A stretch of DNA of 64,000 bases from Streptomyces luteolifulvus (GCF_008806595.1 NZ_VZRB01000008.1:210826-274825); one strand, 5' to 3'. Counted from the first letter of the stretch, positions 49,061 through 58,368 are shown. Translations and numbers: made by a program. Notes: generated by a model from the sequence alone, not told the origin.

Positions 49061-50443
49061 ATGTCATCCGCTGCCGTCCTGCCCGGAACACCCCCGGAAG
49101 ACCTGCGTGCGAAACGCCGCCTCGCCCTGGTCGGCGGGTCCCTGGGCAACCTCGTCGAGTGGTACGACTGGTTCGTCTACGCGAGCTTCGCGATCTACTT
49201 CGCCGACTCGTTCTTCCCCGGCGACAACCCGACCACCCAGCTGATGAACACCGCCGGAATCTTCGCGGTCGGCTTTCTGATGCGCCCGGTCGGCGGCTGG
49301 GTGCTCGGCCGCGCCGCGGACCGGCACGGACGCAAGAGCGCGCTCACCCTCACCGTCACCATGATGTCGGTGGCCGCCCTGCTGATCGCCCTCGCGCCCA
49401 CCTACGACCGGGCCGGCTACCTCGGCGCCGTGGTGCTGCTGCTGGCGCGACTGCTGCAGGGCATGAGCATCGGCGGCGAGTACGCCGCCAGTGCCACGTA
49501 TCTGACCGAGGCATCCGCCCGCAACCGGCGCGGCCTCGGCTCCTCCTTCCAGTACGTGTCGATGACCTGTGGCCAGATCCTCGGCCTGGGCATCCTCATC
49601 ACGATGCAGCACACGCTGACCACCGCCCAGTTGGAGAGCTGGGGCTGGCGTATCCCGTTCGTGCTGGGCGCGCTGTTCGCGCTGGTGGTGTTCTGGCTGC
49701 GGCGTCGGCTGACGGAGACCGACGCCTTCACCGAGGAGACCGGCGAGGGCGGCCGTGAGGCCGACTCGCGCGGCACGACGAAGGCGCTGTGGCAGCACCG
49801 CCGCCAGGCGGGCCTGGTCATGGCGCTCACCCTCGGCGGCACGGTGGCCTACTACACGTACACGACCTACCTCACCAAGTACCTGATCGGCAGCGCGGGC
49901 ATGGCCAAGACCACGGCCACCCTGGTGAGTTTCACCGCGCTGACCGTCTTCGCCGTGCTCCAGCCCTTCGCCGGGATGCTGTCCGACCGGATCGGCCGCC
50001 GTCCCCTGCTGATCACGTTCGCGGTCGGCTGCACCGTCGGCACGTATCCGATCATGACCGCACTGGGCTCGGCGTCCTCCTACTGGTCCGCGCTCGGACT
50101 CTCCCTGCTCGCCCTGGTGATCATCACCGGCTACACCTCGATCAACGCGGCCGTGAAGGCGGAACTCTTCCCCACCCGCGTGCGCGCCCTCGGGGTGGCC
50201 GTGCCGTACGCGATCGCCAACGCCCTCTTCGGGGGTACGGCGGAATACGTGGCGCTGTGGTTCAAGAACAGCGGTCACGAGACCATGTTCTTCTGGTACG
50301 TGTCCGGGTGCGCGATGATCTCCCTGGTCACGTACGTCCTCATGCCCGACACCCGCAATGCCGCCCTCAGCCGCGCCGAGGCCGAGGCGGCCGCCGGCCG
50401 TGACCCGTCCACGGCGGCCGCTCCTGTCGAAGCCCTCCGCTGA
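49061..50443 (+). CDS. MFS metabolite:H+ symporter (MHS family)
   Basis: 460 residues, 12 membrane helices. MHS-family features: LGNLVEWYDWFVYASFAIYF in helix 1, GRAADRHGRKSALT (loop 2-3) and RLLQGMSIGGEYAASATYL. Relatives import alpha-ketoglutarate, proline/betaine, citrate or shikimate with protons. The substrate cannot be chosen by eye. Monocistronic, ATG with CTGGAGCCGCC upstream. Confidence 0.92.
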   Translation: MSSAAVLPGTPPEDLRAKRRLALVGGSLGNLVEWYDWFVYASFAIYFADSFFPGDNPTTQLMNTAGIFAVGFLMRPVGGWVLGRAADRHGRKSALTLTVTMMSVAALLIALAPTYDRAGYLGAVVLLLARLLQGMSIGGEYAASATYLTEASARNRRGLGSSFQYVSMTCGQILGLGILITMQHTLTTAQLESWGWRIPFVLGALFALVVFWLRRRLTETDAFTEETGEGGREADSRGTTKALWQHRRQAGLVMALTLGGTVAYYTYTTYLTKYLIGSAGMAKTTATLVSFTALTVFAVLQPFAGMLSDRIGRRPLLITFAVGCTVGTYPIMTALGSASSYWSALGLSLLALVIITGYTSINAAVKAELFPTRVRALGVAVPYAIANALFGGTAEYVALWFKNSGHETMFFWYVSGCAMISLVTYVLMPDTRNAALSRAEAEAAAGRDPSTAAAPVEALR

Positions 50444-50522
50444 ACCGCTGTGAGACGCCGATGACCCGGGCGAGCCGCTTTCCGTAAGCTGCTCCCCAGG
50501 TCACAGCGGCACAAGGACACCC

Positions 50523-51212
50523 ATGCACGCGCTTCTCGTCGAGGACGACGACCGTATGTCCCTGGCCCTCGGTACCGCCCTCGCCCAGCGCGGGCACACC
50601 GTGCGCAGAGTCGGCCGGGCCATGGACGCCCTGCGGTACGTCCGCGAGGCGCAGTTCGTGCTGCTCGACCTCGGTCTGCCGGACCTCGACGGACTCGAAC
50701 TGCTGCGGCGCCTGCGGACCGTCTGTGACGCGCCGCTGATCGTGGTCACCGCCCGCTGCGAGGAGCGCGACATCGTGCAGGGGCTGCGGGCCGGTGCCGA
50801 CGACTACGTGGTCAAGCCGTTCCGCATGAACGAGCTCATGGCCCGCATCGACACCGTGCGCCGCCGGACCGGGGCGCCGTCGTCGCACGCGCACGGCGAA
50901 GGGCCTCCCGTGCGCGCCGGCGACGTGGAGATCGACATCGCGGGCCGCGCGGTCAGGGTCGACGGCACCGATGTACGGCTCACCCGGCGCGAGTTCGACG
51001 TCCTCGCCTTCCTGGCCGCCCGCCCCGACCAGGTGCACTCCCGCGAGGAGATCCTGGACCGGATCTGGGGCGACGCCTTCCTCGCCGCCTCCCGCTCCCT
51101 GGACGTCCATGTGGCCGGCATCCGCGCCAAGACCGGCCGGGCCGACCTGGTCCGTACCGTCCGCGGCTTCGGCTATCAACTGGGCTCCCCGCGGCCGGGC
51201 AGCGAGCGATGA
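50523..51212 (+). CDS. OmpR/PhoB-type response regulator
   Basis: 229 residues. Receiver domain with acidic pocket VEDDD, phospho-acceptor Asp49 in LLDLGLPD, and Lys in YVVKPF; C-terminal winged helix with LTRREFDVLAFLAARPDQVHSREEIL and RSLDVHVAGIRAK (in parts). The partner kinase gene overlaps its stop (ATGA) but is truncated, so the regulator has lost its cognate sensor unless another kinase acts on it. AAGGACACCC before the ATG. Confidence 0.93.
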   Translation: MHALLVEDDDRMSLALGTALAQRGHTVRRVGRAMDALRYVREAQFVLLDLGLPDLDGLELLRRLRTVCDAPLIVVTARCEERDIVQGLRAGADDYVVKPFRMNELMARIDTVRRRTGAPSSHAHGEGPPVRAGDVEIDIAGRAVRVDGTDVRLTRREFDVLAFLAARPDQVHSREEILDRIWGDAFLAASRSLDVHVAGIRAKTGRADLVRTVRGFGYQLGSPRPGSER

Positions 51213-51380
51213 GACGCAGACTGCTCGCCGTCCTCATGGTGCTCATGGGCGCCGCGACGCTGCTGCTCTCCCTGCCGCTGGCCGGCTCCTACGCCGACGG
51301 ACGCAGCGAACACCTGCTGCTCCAGCGGCGCTCCGAGGCGGTACGGTTCGCCGATCTCGCCGACCGGATGCGCACCGACG
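51209..51380 (+). pseudogene. sensor histidine kinase, 5' fragment only
   Basis: About 57 codons: a signal-anchor helix (LLAVLMVLMGAATLLLSLPLA) and the start of the outside domain (SEHLLLQRRSEAVRFADLADRM), coupled to the response regulator by ATGA. The HAMP, dimerisation/His and ATPase domains are absent. After about 51377-51381 the sequence is antisense to the TAXI-protein gene. A normal kinase of this kind would have some 400 residues more. Confidence 0.85.
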
Positions 51381-51815
51381 CCCCCGCGGCCACCGGCCGC
51401 CCGGCGAGATCGTCCAGCGAGCGCACCGGCCCGTCCGCCCGTACGACCAGGTGCGTGTAGTTGACGTACCCCCGGGCGAGCGCCGTCGCCGCGGCCCGGC
51501 GGGCGAACGGCTCCCGCCCCAGCACCGCGTCCTGCGCCGCGTCCGCCATGGTCAGCGCCAGCTCCACCGAACCGCCCGCCAGCTTGCGCAGATTGTCCAC
51601 ACTGGCCGGAGCTATCTCCAGCCGGCGCCCGCTCCCCGCGACCTCCGTCGCCAGGGCCTTGCCGAAGGCGTTGTACGGCCCTCCCTCCGGCCCGTCGCGA
51701 ACCGCAGCCGCCGTACAGGCTCCGCGTCCTGCCCGCAGGCAGCCAGTACCGGCGCCGCGGCCACCCCGACGGAGGCCTTCAGCAGTCGTCGACGGCTCAC
51801 CGAAGCGCTGGTCAC
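51381..51815 (-). pseudogene. TAXI-family TRAP solute-binding lipoprotein, frameshifted and truncated
   Basis: From the GTG at 51815: SRRRLLKASVGVAAAPVLAAC is a lipoprotein signal, then RLRFATG, where the frame is lost near 51690 (three Gs where four are needed; the next frame continues GPEGGPYNAFGKALA). That frame gives VDNLRKLAGGSVELALTMADAA and SLDDLAGRPVAAGAS, both standard TAXI blocks, and then breaks off at 51381 against the kinase fragment. The C-terminal ~170 residues are missing. The gene is dead by both changes. Confidence 0.85.
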
Positions 51816-51914
51816 CGGCGAAGAGTAGCCGCCACGGTGTCCGGTGCCGATCGTCCCGTGATCCCGCGCACAGACCGGCGAGGCATGGTCATCCGCGTGT
51901 TAGCGTCCAGAGCC

Positions 51915-53171
51915 GTGACTTCCCCGGCTCTGCACGCACCCGCACCTGACCTGCTGAATCTCTTCGGCGACGGGTTCGTGCGCGACCCCCACCCCTGGCT
52001 CGACGCGCTCCGTTCGGACTCTCCCGTGCACCACGATCCGAACACCGGGCTCTGGCTGGTGAGCCGTCACCGGGATGTGCGCCGGGTGCTCCTCGATCCG
52101 GACGTGTTCCGCCCGGACAACGCCCAGAACGCCGTGACGCCGCTGCCCATCGCCGTGCTGCGGGTGCTCGCCAGGGCCGGCTTCAGCCTCGCGCCCGCGC
52201 TCGCCAACAACGGCACCGCCAGCCACCCGGGGCTGCGCCGCGTGGTCACCCGGTTCTTCAACGCCGAGCGGGTGGCCGCGGCCGTCCCGGTCATCGAGCG
52301 CGTCGCCGCGCAACTGCTCGACGCGGCGCGGCAGGAGATCGACGCCGTCGGCAGCTGCGATCTCTTCTCCTCCTTCGGCCAGGTCCTCCCGTGCAGGGTG
52401 CTGATGGAACTGCTGGGCATCCGGGGAGTCGAGCCGGCCACCCTCATCCGCTGGAGCGACGCCGCACTGGAGCTGTTCTGGGGCGCGCCGCATCTGGAGC
52501 GGCAACTCGAACTCGCCCGGCTGGTGGGAGAGTTCAACCAGTGGCTGACCGAGACCGTGCATGGCACCACGGCCGCACCGGGTTCCTTCATCGCAGCGCT
52601 CGCCGGTCACCGGCTGCCCGACGGCGAGCCGCTCGACCCGGCGACCGCGGTCGGCGCCTGCTTCTTCGTCTTCGTGGCCGGACAGTCCACGACCGGGCAG
52701 CTCATCTCCACGGTGCTGCGGCGGGCGCTCACCGAGCCCGGCCTGTGGCCGCGTCCGGCGCACGAGCCGGGCCTGGCCGAGGGCTGGGTGGAGGAGGTGC
52801 TGCGAAGGGAGCCGTCGGTGACCTCCTGGCGGCGGATCACCGCGCAACCGGTGGAACTCGGGGGAGTGCAGTTGCCTGCGGGCGCCCAGTTGCTGCTGAT
52901 GCTCATGGGCAGTGGATCCGACCCCGAGGTCTTTCCCTCCCCGGAGCGGATGTGCCCGCACCGGGAGAACATCCGCCACCACCTGTCCTTCGGCGTCGGC
53001 CGCCACCGCTGCCCGGGCGCGTCCCTGGCTCGCACGGAGGCGGCCATCGCACTGCGCACGGCCGCCCTGCGCCTGCCGGATGCACGCCTTGCGCCCAGCC
53101 TGGAGGAACCACCGATGCTCGGACTGCTGTCCTTCCGGGCACCGTTGAGTGTGGTGGTCGAGCGGGCCTGA
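51915..53171 (+). CDS. cytochrome P450
   Basis: 418 residues from the GTG at 51915, which matches the usual N-terminus of such proteins. TAGCGT (51901-51906) sits 8 bases before it, as for a leaderless transcript. If an earlier start (51885 or 51837) were used, a TTA codon would be included. Haem ligand Cys366 in FGVGRHRCPG; I-helix FVAGQSTTGQL; ExxR in VEEVLRRE. No ferredoxin gene nearby. Substrate unknown. Confidence 0.9.
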   Translation: MTSPALHAPAPDLLNLFGDGFVRDPHPWLDALRSDSPVHHDPNTGLWLVSRHRDVRRVLLDPDVFRPDNAQNAVTPLPIAVLRVLARAGFSLAPALANNGTASHPGLRRVVTRFFNAERVAAAVPVIERVAAQLLDAARQEIDAVGSCDLFSSFGQVLPCRVLMELLGIRGVEPATLIRWSDAALELFWGAPHLERQLELARLVGEFNQWLTETVHGTTAAPGSFIAALAGHRLPDGEPLDPATAVGACFFVFVAGQSTTGQLISTVLRRALTEPGLWPRPAHEPGLAEGWVEEVLRREPSVTSWRRITAQPVELGGVQLPAGAQLLLMLMGSGSDPEVFPSPERMCPHRENIRHHLSFGVGRHRCPGASLARTEAAIALRTAALRLPDARLAPSLEEPPMLGLLSFRAPLSVVVERA

Positions 53172-53258
53172 GGGGCGCGGAGACCTGTGATACGGCCGTG
53201 ACCCGGAACTATGGCCTCCACCACAGGCGGCAGGGCTGGATCCTGATGGGCTGGACCG

Positions 53259-54200
53259 ATGCGCAGAGCAGCCGCCCTCTTACTGGTCCTCACCTCGGCG
53301 CTCGCCCTCGCGGCGTGTGACCGGCAGGCCGGCCCCGCATCGCCGGGCGACCGCGGCCGTCTGCCGCTGGCCGAGTACGACATGCCCGAGGACGACGTCC
53401 GTGTCGTCGGCACGGCCCGGTGGACGCTGGCCAAGGAGTGCATGGTCCGCCTAGGGTTCGACCGTCTGCGGGACCTCGACATCGACCCCTTGCCCGGCTG
53501 GCCCCGGCGCCCCGCCGGCACGGGCGTGGTGTCGCTCGTCGTCTACGCCTCCGACGACTTCCGCTACGGCGTCCAGGACCCCGAGCAGGCCGCGCGGTAC
53601 GGCTATCAGGCGGCGCGGGTCGACTACGAGCGCCACTACCGGGAGAAGAAGTGGACCCTTCCCGAATATCTCGCGCTCACCGGCGAGTTCGTCGGGGACG
53701 ATCCGAAGAGCGTCCACGGCCACCTCGTCCCGAAGCGCGGCTGTCTCGGTGAGGCGGACCGGGCGATCCACGGGACCGTTCCCCAGGACCGGAAGGATCC
53801 TGTCCTGGACCTGGGGGCCGAGAGCCTTGAGCAGGGCAAGCGGGATCGCGCCTGGAAGAAGGCGGACAGGGCGTGGTCGGCCTGCATGCGGAGAGCCGGC
53901 CACCGGTACGCCACGCCCACGGACGCCGCGAGCGACCCCGACCGTGATCGCGAGGAGCTCGAAGAAAACCTGACGGATCCGGAGTACGACCTCAACCAGC
54001 CGTCCGCCGCCGAGAAGAAGACCGCGACCGCCGACGCCCGCTGCAAGCGGCGGACCGGCTATGTCCGCACCGTGCACGCCGTCGACGTACGCATCCAGAA
54101 CAAGCTCATCGCCTCGAACCGGGCGAAGCTGGAGGACCAGCGCCGCTGGAACCGCGACGCGGCCCGCCGAGCCCGCGACATCCTCGCAGACCGGTCATGA
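53259..54200 (+). CDS. secreted lipoprotein, Streptomyces-specific type
   Basis: 313 residues. Signal peptide MRRAAALLLVLTSALALAAC ends in a lipobox with Cys20 as anchor. The mature protein is very charged, with paired cysteines (KECMVRLGF, RGCLGEADRA, SACMRRAGH and ADARCKRRTG) spaced for two disulfides and helices rich in Arg/Asp. Similar lipoproteins are common next to transport or regulator genes in Streptomyces but none has a known role. It converges on the gene ending at 54195 with a 6-base overlap. Confidence 0.85.
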   Translation: MRRAAALLLVLTSALALAACDRQAGPASPGDRGRLPLAEYDMPEDDVRVVGTARWTLAKECMVRLGFDRLRDLDIDPLPGWPRRPAGTGVVSLVVYASDDFRYGVQDPEQAARYGYQAARVDYERHYREKKWTLPEYLALTGEFVGDDPKSVHGHLVPKRGCLGEADRAIHGTVPQDRKDPVLDLGAESLEQGKRDRAWKKADRAWSACMRRAGHRYATPTDAASDPDRDREELEENLTDPEYDLNQPSAAEKKTATADARCKRRTGYVRTVHAVDVRIQNKLIASNRAKLEDQRRWNRDAARRARDILADRS

Positions 54201-54662
54201 TCCCGGGACCGGGCCGGATCCGGTCTGCCGCAGGGCGTCACGCAGGCGTCGCAGATCGTCCGCGGGCCGCCCCAGTCCGTTGATCTGGAGGCGGGCCGCC
54301 TCGGTACTCGCGCCCGGGTGCAGGGAGAAGGCCAGGTCCAGCGACTGGCGCACCATCCACTGGTCGTAGGCCAGCAGCCGGCCGGCGTACGCCTGGGCCT
54401 CCACCAGGTCGGCTTCGGTGAGCGGCAGGCCCCCGAGCCGTGCCTGGAGCCGGTGGAAGGTCGAGCCAGCGCGTCCGCACCGCTCGGCGGCCTGCCCGGA
54501 CACCTTGCCCGGAGCGCCGCAGGCCGCCACCGCCTCGTCGGCGAACCGCAGGGCGGTCACCGCCTCGTCCAGCACCGCGAGCAGCGCCCGCACCTGATCC
54601 GTGCGGGGGAGACCGACGGGAAGGGAGTGACAGCGACGTCGGCGCGCGAATGGTACGGCCAT
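54195..54662 (-). CDS. hypothetical helical protein
   Basis: 155 residues from the ATG at 54662, chosen because CGGAGGAGTC precedes it; an ATG six codons upstream lacks a site. All-helical, Ala/Leu/Arg rich, for example QVRALLAVLDEAVTALRFADEAV and LTEADLVEAQAYAGRLLAYDQWMV. No signal peptide or membrane helix. I do not recognise the family. Confidence 0.7.
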   Translation of the reverse strand: MAVPFARRRRCHSLPVGLPRTDQVRALLAVLDEAVTALRFADEAVAACGAPGKVSGQAAERCGRAGSTFHRLQARLGGLPLTEADLVEAQAYAGRLLAYDQWMVRQSLDLAFSLHPGASTEAARLQINGLGRPADDLRRLRDALRQTGSGPVPGS

Positions 54663-54734
54663 GACTCCTCCGGGCAGCATGGCTTGACCGGGCCCTGTGC
54701 CCTTCCAGTGTGCGCCTGACGCGCCGCGCCCCGG

Positions 54735-55034
54735 TCAGGCCCGGTGGCCCGGCCCCATGATCTCGTCCAGCGGGGTGGTCGCGTCGTCCGCTTCGTCCCT
54801 TCGGTGGTTCCTGCGGCGATGGTGGGTCGCCCCCCTCACCGCCGTGGCCAGGCCGAGGCAGAAGATGAGCGCGAGGGCCAGGCCGGAGCTGAACACGGCG
54901 AGCGTGTTCATGGTCGCGATGTCGTTGTCGAGCAGCGACACCGTGTACTCGGGGCCGCCGGACAGGTTGCCGGCGATCAGCAGGCCGGTGAAGGCGCCGG
55001 TGGCCGCGAGGAGGAGCAGTCCGATGAACAGCAT
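54735..55034 (-). CDS. small membrane protein, two helices
   Basis: 99 residues from the ATG at 55034, with GGAGGAGGTGACGGGG giving proper spacing (the GTG nine bases earlier lies inside this site). Two membrane helices (about 2-23 and 46-68), an outer loop with PEYTVSLLDNDIATMN, and a basic then acidic tail. Similar small proteins occur throughout Streptomyces without known function. Confidence 0.75.
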   Translation of the reverse strand: MLFIGLLLLAATGAFTGLLIAGNLSGGPEYTVSLLDNDIATMNTLAVFSSGLALALIFCLGLATAVRGATHHRRRNHRRDEADDATTPLDEIMGPGHRA

Positions 55035-55061
55035 CCCCGTCACCTCCTCCAGGATGGGGTC

Positions 55062-56588
55062 CTAACCGTCCGTATACCCGCGATCCCGTACGGCAGACGA
55101 CGTGGACGTATAGGCCTCGGGGTCGAACCGGGCCAGACGCCGGCGCATCCGTCCCGTCGACCAGGGCCAGCTGAAGCTGTTGAGGCCGTTGCTGTCGAGG
55201 TAGTAACTGGAGCATCCGCCCGCGTTGTAGACGGTGGACGGCAGCGCCTGCTGGACCTCCGCGTTGAACGCGGCCTGGACTTCGGGGCGTACGTCCAGGC
55301 TGGTCCAGCCGGCCTTCCGGAAGTGGCGTACCGCACCCGCCACGTACTCCAGTTGTGCTTCGAGGACCATGAACGCCGACGAGTGCCCCGTGCCGAGGTG
55401 CGGTCCGAGCAGGACGAACGCATTGGGGAAGCCACTGACCGCGGTTCCCAGGTAGGCGTCCGGACTGCCCTTCCAGTGGTCGTCGAGGCTCGCCCCGCTG
55501 GCGTCGAACACACGGCGGGCGATGGGCATGTCGAGAATGTGGAAGCCGGTGCCCAGGATGATGGTGTCCGCCTCCGCGGCGCTGCCGTCCGCGCCGACGA
55601 CCCGGCTGCCCTCCACGGCCCTGACCGCGGTGGCGTGGACGGCGACGTTGGGCCGGGTCAGCGCGGGGTAGTACGAGTTCGACATCAGCAGACGCTTGCA
55701 GCCCAGCGTGTAGTCGGGGGTCAGCGCCCGGCGGAGCCCGGGGTCCTTCACCGTGGCCCTGAGATGGAGCGTGCCCACCTTCTGGACCGCGCGCAGCAGG
55801 GAGGGGTGACGGAAGCCGACTCCGAGCGCTTCCATCGCCGCGTATTCCGCGGTGCGCAGGGCGCGTTGGGCTCCCGGGGCGCGCCGCATGAGCCATCGTT
55901 CGGCGCGCGGCACGGAGTGGTCGGGCTTGGGCAGCACCCACTGGGCGGTGCGCTGGAACAGATGCAGCCGGGCGACCTGCGGCTGGATGGCGGGCACGAA
56001 CTGCACGGCCGACGCACCGCTGCCGACCACGGCGACCCGCGCGCCCGTCAGGTCGTGGTCGTGGCGCCAGCGTGAGGAATGGAAGACCTCACCGGGGAAC
56101 TCGGCCAGTCCCGGGATGTCGGGGACCAGCGGATCGTGCCAGGGGCCCGCCGCCGCGATCAGGATGCGGGCCGTGTAGCGGTCGCGGTTGGTCTCGATGT
56201 GCCAGCGGGCGTCCTCGGGGTGCCATTGCGCACGGACGGCTTCGGTGCCGAAGCGGATGAGCGATGTGATCCCGTGGGCGGCCGCGGTCCGGTGGAGGTA
56301 GGCGCGGATCTCGGGCTGGCCGGCGAAGGCGCGCGTCCACTCGGGGTTCGGCGCGAACGAGTAGGAGTACAGGGCGGAGGGCACGTCGCAGGCGCAGCCC
56401 GGATAGGTGTTGTCCCGCCAGGTGCCGCCCAGTTCGTCCGCCTTCTCGATGAGGACGACATCGTCCACACCGGCCTCGCGCAGCTTGACGGCCGCTCCGA
56501 TGCCGGAGAGTCCGCTGCCGATGATCAGCACCTCGGCGTCGTGCGTCTCCCGCGTGGCGGTGACCGTCGGACCATCGGTGCGCGTCAT
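55062..56588 (-). CDS. flavin-dependent monooxygenase, Baeyer-Villiger-like
   Basis: 508 residues. FAD-binding GSGLSG (24-29) with ELGGTWRDNTYPGCACD, NADPH-binding VVGSGASAVQFVP, and FPGEVFHSSRW, which is a variant of the Baeyer-Villiger/FMO fingerprint FxGxxxHxxxW. These enzymes insert oxygen into ketones or oxidise heteroatoms. It starts one base after the stop of the patatin-type gene, so the two are co-transcribed, and a TetR gene lies divergent to the pair. Confidence 0.92.
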   Translation of the reverse strand: MTRTDGPTVTATRETHDAEVLIIGSGLSGIGAAVKLREAGVDDVVLIEKADELGGTWRDNTYPGCACDVPSALYSYSFAPNPEWTRAFAGQPEIRAYLHRTAAAHGITSLIRFGTEAVRAQWHPEDARWHIETNRDRYTARILIAAAGPWHDPLVPDIPGLAEFPGEVFHSSRWRHDHDLTGARVAVVGSGASAVQFVPAIQPQVARLHLFQRTAQWVLPKPDHSVPRAERWLMRRAPGAQRALRTAEYAAMEALGVGFRHPSLLRAVQKVGTLHLRATVKDPGLRRALTPDYTLGCKRLLMSNSYYPALTRPNVAVHATAVRAVEGSRVVGADGSAAEADTIILGTGFHILDMPIARRVFDASGASLDDHWKGSPDAYLGTAVSGFPNAFVLLGPHLGTGHSSAFMVLEAQLEYVAGAVRHFRKAGWTSLDVRPEVQAAFNAEVQQALPSTVYNAGGCSSYYLDSNGLNSFSWPWSTGRMRRRLARFDPEAYTSTSSAVRDRGYTDG

Positions 56589-56589
56589 G

Positions 56590-57576
56590 TCAGGCTCCTG
56601 TCCGGGGCTCGGGCCTGCGGCGCCCGGCGGGCTCCCGCAGGAGGTCGCGCATGAGGGCACGCGTGGTGCGCAGGGACGTCTCCAGGACCGTCAGCCGGCG
56701 GCGGGGGTTCATGAAGTTGCCGCCCATCACGCGCAGATCCTCGGCGGTGGGCTCGATGCGGACGACGCGGGTGCCCGCCGCGCGCAGTGCCGCACATTCG
56801 GCATCCAGGGTGCGGGTCATGATGCGGCGCAGCACCGCCTCGGCCCGGCCGAGTCCCCGGCGCCGGCCCGGCGAGAGCGAGCTCATGGGCGCGAGGACGT
56901 ACACCTCGTCGAGCCGGCGAGGCACGAGCACATCGGCCGAGGTCGGGGAGCTGATGCCGCCGTCCGTATAGCGCCGTCCGGCGATGCGTACCGGCGGGAA
57001 CCAGCCGGGGACAGCCCAGGAGGCGCGCAGCGCGTCACGCAACGCGGCCCGGGGAGCGCCGGGTTGTCCGAAGACCGTACGGCGGCCCGTGTCGAAGTCG
57101 GTCGCCACCAGCCAGGTCGCCGGATGCCGAACCCACTGCCCGTCAGGTGCCAGCAGGTCGGCGAGGACCACCAGCCGGCCGGCATCGCCCCGTCCCCGCG
57201 GCAGGAGGCCGGACAGCCCGGTCAGCGCGGGTGCGGAGCCGCCCAGCGCCCGCAGGGCGAGCCGCGGTGATCCCAGAAGGGCCGCGGGGCGGGGCGGGAT
57301 TCCCCGGGGCGGCGCCTCGAAGTGACTCAGCAGTTCCGGCCGGGCGTTGCCGTGGGCGAGCTGAGCTGCGAGCAGTTCGTCCACGCCGATGCCGCTGCCC
57401 AGCATGGCCGCCACCTCCGCCCCGGCCGAGGTGCCCACCAGGACCTCGGCGCCGCGAGGGTCCCAGCGCAGCGCCTGCCACAGGGAGTGAAGGGCGCCGA
57501 TCGTCCAGGCGGCACCGAGGGTTCCGCCGCAGCCCAGCACCAGTCCGCGGGACGGGGCTGTCGTCGTGCCGGTCAT
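56590..57576 (-). CDS. patatin-like phospholipase/esterase
   Basis: 328 residues. Oxyanion segment GCGGTLGAAW (15-24), nucleophile Ser50 in GTSAG, and the dyad Asp205 in YTDGG. Patatin-like enzymes cleave acyl esters of lipids. It heads a two-gene operon with a Baeyer-Villiger-type monooxygenase; the latter can make esters that an esterase then opens, so the pair could degrade a cyclic or long-chain ketone or sterol-like compound. That link is inference. Confidence 0.9.
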   Translation of the reverse strand: MTGTTTAPSRGLVLGCGGTLGAAWTIGALHSLWQALRWDPRGAEVLVGTSAGAEVAAMLGSGIGVDELLAAQLAHGNARPELLSHFEAPPRGIPPRPAALLGSPRLALRALGGSAPALTGLSGLLPRGRGDAGRLVVLADLLAPDGQWVRHPATWLVATDFDTGRRTVFGQPGAPRAALRDALRASWAVPGWFPPVRIAGRRYTDGGISSPTSADVLVPRRLDEVYVLAPMSSLSPGRRRGLGRAEAVLRRIMTRTLDAECAALRAAGTRVVRIEPTAEDLRVMGGNFMNPRRRLTVLETSLRTTRALMRDLLREPAGRRRPEPRTGA

Positions 57577-57601
57577 GGTCACTGAACTCTCCGCCCATTC
57601 G

Positions 57602-57635
57602 AGATACCGACGAGATCGGGATACTAGCGGTATCT
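57602..57635. promoter_or_regulatory. probable TetR operator
   Basis: AGATACC (57602-57608) and GGTATCT (57629-57635) are inverted, and GATAC-TAGCG-GTATC (57620-57634) is a tighter perfect palindrome inside. It lies between the divergent patatin and TetR genes. Confidence 0.6.
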
Positions 57636-57724
57636 GAAGGCCCTGAACAGTCCACGCCGGAGTTAGGATCCGAGAGCTCATGAGCTTCGCCGGAAGCCGC
57701 GCACGGACGGAAGAGGAACGAGAC

Positions 57725-58315
57725 ATGGCCCGCCTCAGCCGCGTCGAGAGTCAGGAACGCACGCGCGAGCGGCTCGTCGCCACCGCGCGGGAGCTGTTCC
57801 TGCGCAAGGGCTACGCCGCCACCTCGCTCAGTGACGTGGCGGAGACGGCCGGCTACTCCAAGGGCGCGGTGTACTCGAACTTCCGCAACAAGGACCGCCT
57901 CTGCCTCGCCGTCCTCGACGACATCCGCGCCGAACAGCTGGCCCTGCTCACGGATGCCGTCATGCGGGCCGACCGGATCGACGAACGCCTCGCGGCCTTC
58001 GCCTCCTGGGGTGAGACCCACATCGGCGAGGAGGCCTGGACCACGCTGGAGGTCGAGTTCCTGACGAGGGCCCGCCATGACGACGAGCTGCGGCGCGAGG
58101 TCACCGCGCGCGTCGAAGCCGTCCGCGATGCGCTGGCTCAGCTCCTCGAAGCGCTGGCCAAGGAACTGGGCGCGGGTCTCGCCCTGCCGGCCGACAAGGC
58201 CGCCATGGCCCTGCTGAGCCTGGGCATCGGCCTCGGCATCCAGCGGGTCGCGGACCCGGCCGTTCCCACCGCGGTGCTCACCGACACCCTGCGCCTCATC
58301 CTGGGCACGCAGTAA
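57725..58315 (+). CDS. TetR-family regulator
   Basis: 196 residues from the ATG at 57725 (GAAGAGGAACGAGAC upstream; an ATG 15 codons earlier is also possible). Helix-turn-helix RERLVATARELFLRKGYAA and LSDVAETAGYSKGAVYSNFRNKDRL (in parts); the C-terminal ligand domain includes ARHDDELRREVTARVEAVRDAL. Divergent from the patatin-monooxygenase operon with a GATAC-N5-GTATC palindrome between, so it probably represses that operon. Confidence 0.92.
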   Translation: MARLSRVESQERTRERLVATARELFLRKGYAATSLSDVAETAGYSKGAVYSNFRNKDRLCLAVLDDIRAEQLALLTDAVMRADRIDERLAAFASWGETHIGEEAWTTLEVEFLTRARHDDELRREVTARVEAVRDALAQLLEALAKELGAGLALPADKAAMALLSLGIGLGIQRVADPAVPTAVLTDTLRLILGTQ

Positions 58316-58368
58316 GGCAGTTGCCTCAACTCGGTGGGCGGAACCTGTTCAGCAGCAGGTACGGCAAC

